From an uncultured Candidatus Saccharibacteria bacterium (lineage in GTDB: Bacteria; Patescibacteriota; Saccharimonadia; Saccharimonadales; Saccharimonadaceae), in assembly GCA_947427985.1 (NCBI GenBank), contig CANEKB010000063.1, positions 1 to 6,374 of the forward strand: DNA of 6,374 bases, in the 5' to 3' direction. The notes below the pieces were generated by a model, which saw nothing but the letters and a program-made list of their open reading frames with translations, ran no database searches and was not told where the DNA came from. Position numbers and translations under genes: made by a program. Each line of letters opens with the position of its first letter. The stretch's first letter is position 1. This document shows, piece by piece, positions 5,620 through 6,374 of the stretch.

Positions 5620-5739
5620 AGGTAGCCTTGCTAATCCCTTTTCGAGAGGATCCGGACTTACGAGGAGGAAGAGCGGCGCGACCCTGCGACGGCAGGCGTC
5701 GCGAACGCGCCTCGAGAAAAGGTATTAGCAAGGCTACTT
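5620..5739. repeat. structured dispersed repeat, copy B (candidate RNA or mobile hairpin element)
   Basis: The core is 5638-5721, 82 of 84 bases identical to copy A. The terminal helix 5638-5649 / 5710-5721 has the same tandem G-A/A-G mismatch, and the inner 11-bp hairpin with GACG loop is at 5677-5703. The outer arms 5622-5635 and 5724-5737 are a perfect 14-bp inverted repeat, extended by a G-U and an A-U pair and joined to the core helix across one C-U mismatch. The arm sequence differs from that of copy A except for a shared TGCT/AGCA block shifted by one position. It lies 68 bp after the plus cassette stop and 100 bp before the TPR gene. No T-run follows on the plus strand, so it is not a standard intrinsic terminator. 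Confidence 0.9.
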
Positions 5740-5822
5740 AGGGAGAATATAAGAATGCTCACCCAGGTTGAAGAAAGTCTAGAATTAAGCTAAACCTAAG
5801 GATATATTATCTTTTCCTCATT

Positions 5823-5833
5823 TATGCTATAAT
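5823..5833 (+). promoter_or_regulatory. extended -10 promoter of the TPR gene, predicted leaderless
   Basis: TATGCTATAAT, identical to the trpS promoter 11-mer, with TATAAT at 5828-5833. Again exactly six nt (5834-5839) separate it from the ATG at 5840, which puts the predicted transcription start on the start codon. There is no Shine-Dalgarno and no clear -35. Confidence 0.7.
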
Positions 5834-5839
5834 AACTTT

Positions 5840-6374
5840 ATGCTAGGCATTGCGTTTATCGTTATCGTCTCTCTTTATCTCGTCTTTTTGTTTCCAATTT
5901 TTAGCCATCGCAAAGTCGAAGCCCCGCGCAGCGCCCGTTACGATATGCAAATGAAAAAACTTTGGAGTGCCGCTCAGACCTCCATGCGCGATCACAAACC
6001 CCTCCGTGCCGAAAAAGCACTTTTAACTATCCTGAAATTTGACGAAAAAAACGCCGCCGCCTATAACCGCCTTGGTATCCTCTACGCAAAGGAACAAATA
6101 TTTGATGAAGCAATTGAATGTTTCGAAATTGCCCAGTCGTTAGACAATAACCCATCCTCGCTACACAATGTTGGCCTAATCTATCTCGAAACTGGCGCTT
6201 ATGAAAAAGCGGAAATGGCCTTTGAGCAAGCTATTGAGCTCGAGTCCGACATACCTGCGCGTTTTATTGCCCTCGCTAAAGCTCAAGAAAAGCTTGGCAA
6301 AATCAAACCCGCAGTTGATTCGCTTGAACGCGCTTATCAGTTAGACCACAGCACAAACACTCTCCGACTAATTC
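5840..6374 (+). CDS. membrane-anchored TPR protein (3' end outside window)
   Basis: 178 codons are visible and the frame is still open at the window edge. Residues 2-21 are a single hydrophobic helix, followed by the basic SHRK, so it is likely a signal anchor rather than a cleaved signal peptide. Tetratricopeptide repeats follow: an imperfect one at about 38-70, then clear ones at about 72-105 (YNRLGILYAKEQIFDEAIEC), 106-138 (LHNVGLIYLETGAYEKAEMA) and 139-172, each with the W/L-G-Y-A-F-A-P-type spacing. TPR arrays bind protein partners; in such anchored proteins they often scaffold envelope or secretion complexes, but the partner cannot be inferred. The start codon is set by the promoter ending six nt upstream. 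Confidence 0.85.
   Translation, partial: MLGIAFIVIVSLYLVFLFPIFSHRKVEAPRSARYDMQMKKLWSAAQTSMRDHKPLRAEKALLTILKFDEKNAAAYNRLGILYAKEQIFDEAIECFEIAQSLDNNPSSLHNVGLIYLETGAYEKAEMAFEQAIELESDIPARFIALAKAQEKLGKIKPAVDSLERAYQLDHSTNTLRLI

Noticed and set aside
4192..5739. Integron attC sites or a CRISPR array
   Set aside because: attC sites have conserved outer ends (RYYYAAC/GTTRRRY) and a variable centre, the reverse of what is seen. There are only two copies, 1.4 kb apart, so no array.
5620..5739. Repeat copies as intrinsic terminators
   Set aside because: No T-run directly follows the stem on the plus strand in either copy. On the minus strand of copy B the T-run is about ten bases away, and copy A has none.
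5582..5793. Two 12-codon frames flanking repeat copy B (5582-5620 and 5755-5793)
   Set aside because: Both are ATG-to-TAA frames of equal length, the second with AGGGAG about ten bases upstream, but they are too short to separate from chance and have no recognisable product.

Overview
The window looks like chromosomal DNA from a small-genome bacterium of the Patescibacteria/CPR group, most likely a Saccharibacteria (TM7) relative. The clues are a very short DNA polymerase III delta-prime subunit with no P-loop, fragments of the Fibrobacter-succinogenes-major-paralogous (FISUMP) surface domain that is common in that group, and several genes with strong extended -10 promoters placed right at the start codon. 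TGA is used as a stop (the pseudouridine synthase ends in TGA) and never appears inside a gene, so the UGA=Gly code of Gracilibacteria/Absconditabacteria is not in use. The taxonomic call is an inference from gene content.

Left part (1-2116): a possible C-terminal tail of a rightward gene ends at 106. Convergent to it is a leftward two-gene operon: a CmpB/DUF1113-type membrane protein (1340-2089) followed without any gap (TAGATG) by a processive family-2 glycosyltransferase with DxD, TED and QRxRW motifs (149-1339). Both point to the cell envelope.

Middle (2202-4993): rightward housekeeping genes: tryptophanyl-tRNA synthetase trpS (2219-3253), an S4-domain RluA-family pseudouridine synthase (3292-4188) and a minimal delta-prime clamp-loader subunit, holB (4322-4993). 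The trpS and TPR genes have the same promoter, TATGCTATAAT then 6 nt then ATG, which predicts leaderless mRNAs. A near-identical element (TATGCTATACT) drives the leftward operon.

Accessory part (4192-5840): the most interesting section. Two copies (4192-4305 and 5620-5739) of an undescribed-looking, GC-rich, structured repeat share an 84-bp core with only 2 differences. The flanks of the two copies differ in sequence, yet within each copy they pair with each other as a 14-16 bp stem, so the structure appears conserved while the stem sequence is free to change. Between the copies lie holB and two head-to-head, start-less C-terminal FISUMP cassettes (5005-5235 minus; 5258-5551 plus). The cassettes are nearly identical at both ends but strongly diverged in the middle, as expected of silent variable cassettes of a surface protein. 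Their outer ends form a 30-bp inverted repeat with one mismatch.

Right end (5823-6374): a membrane-anchored TPR protein, cut by the window edge.
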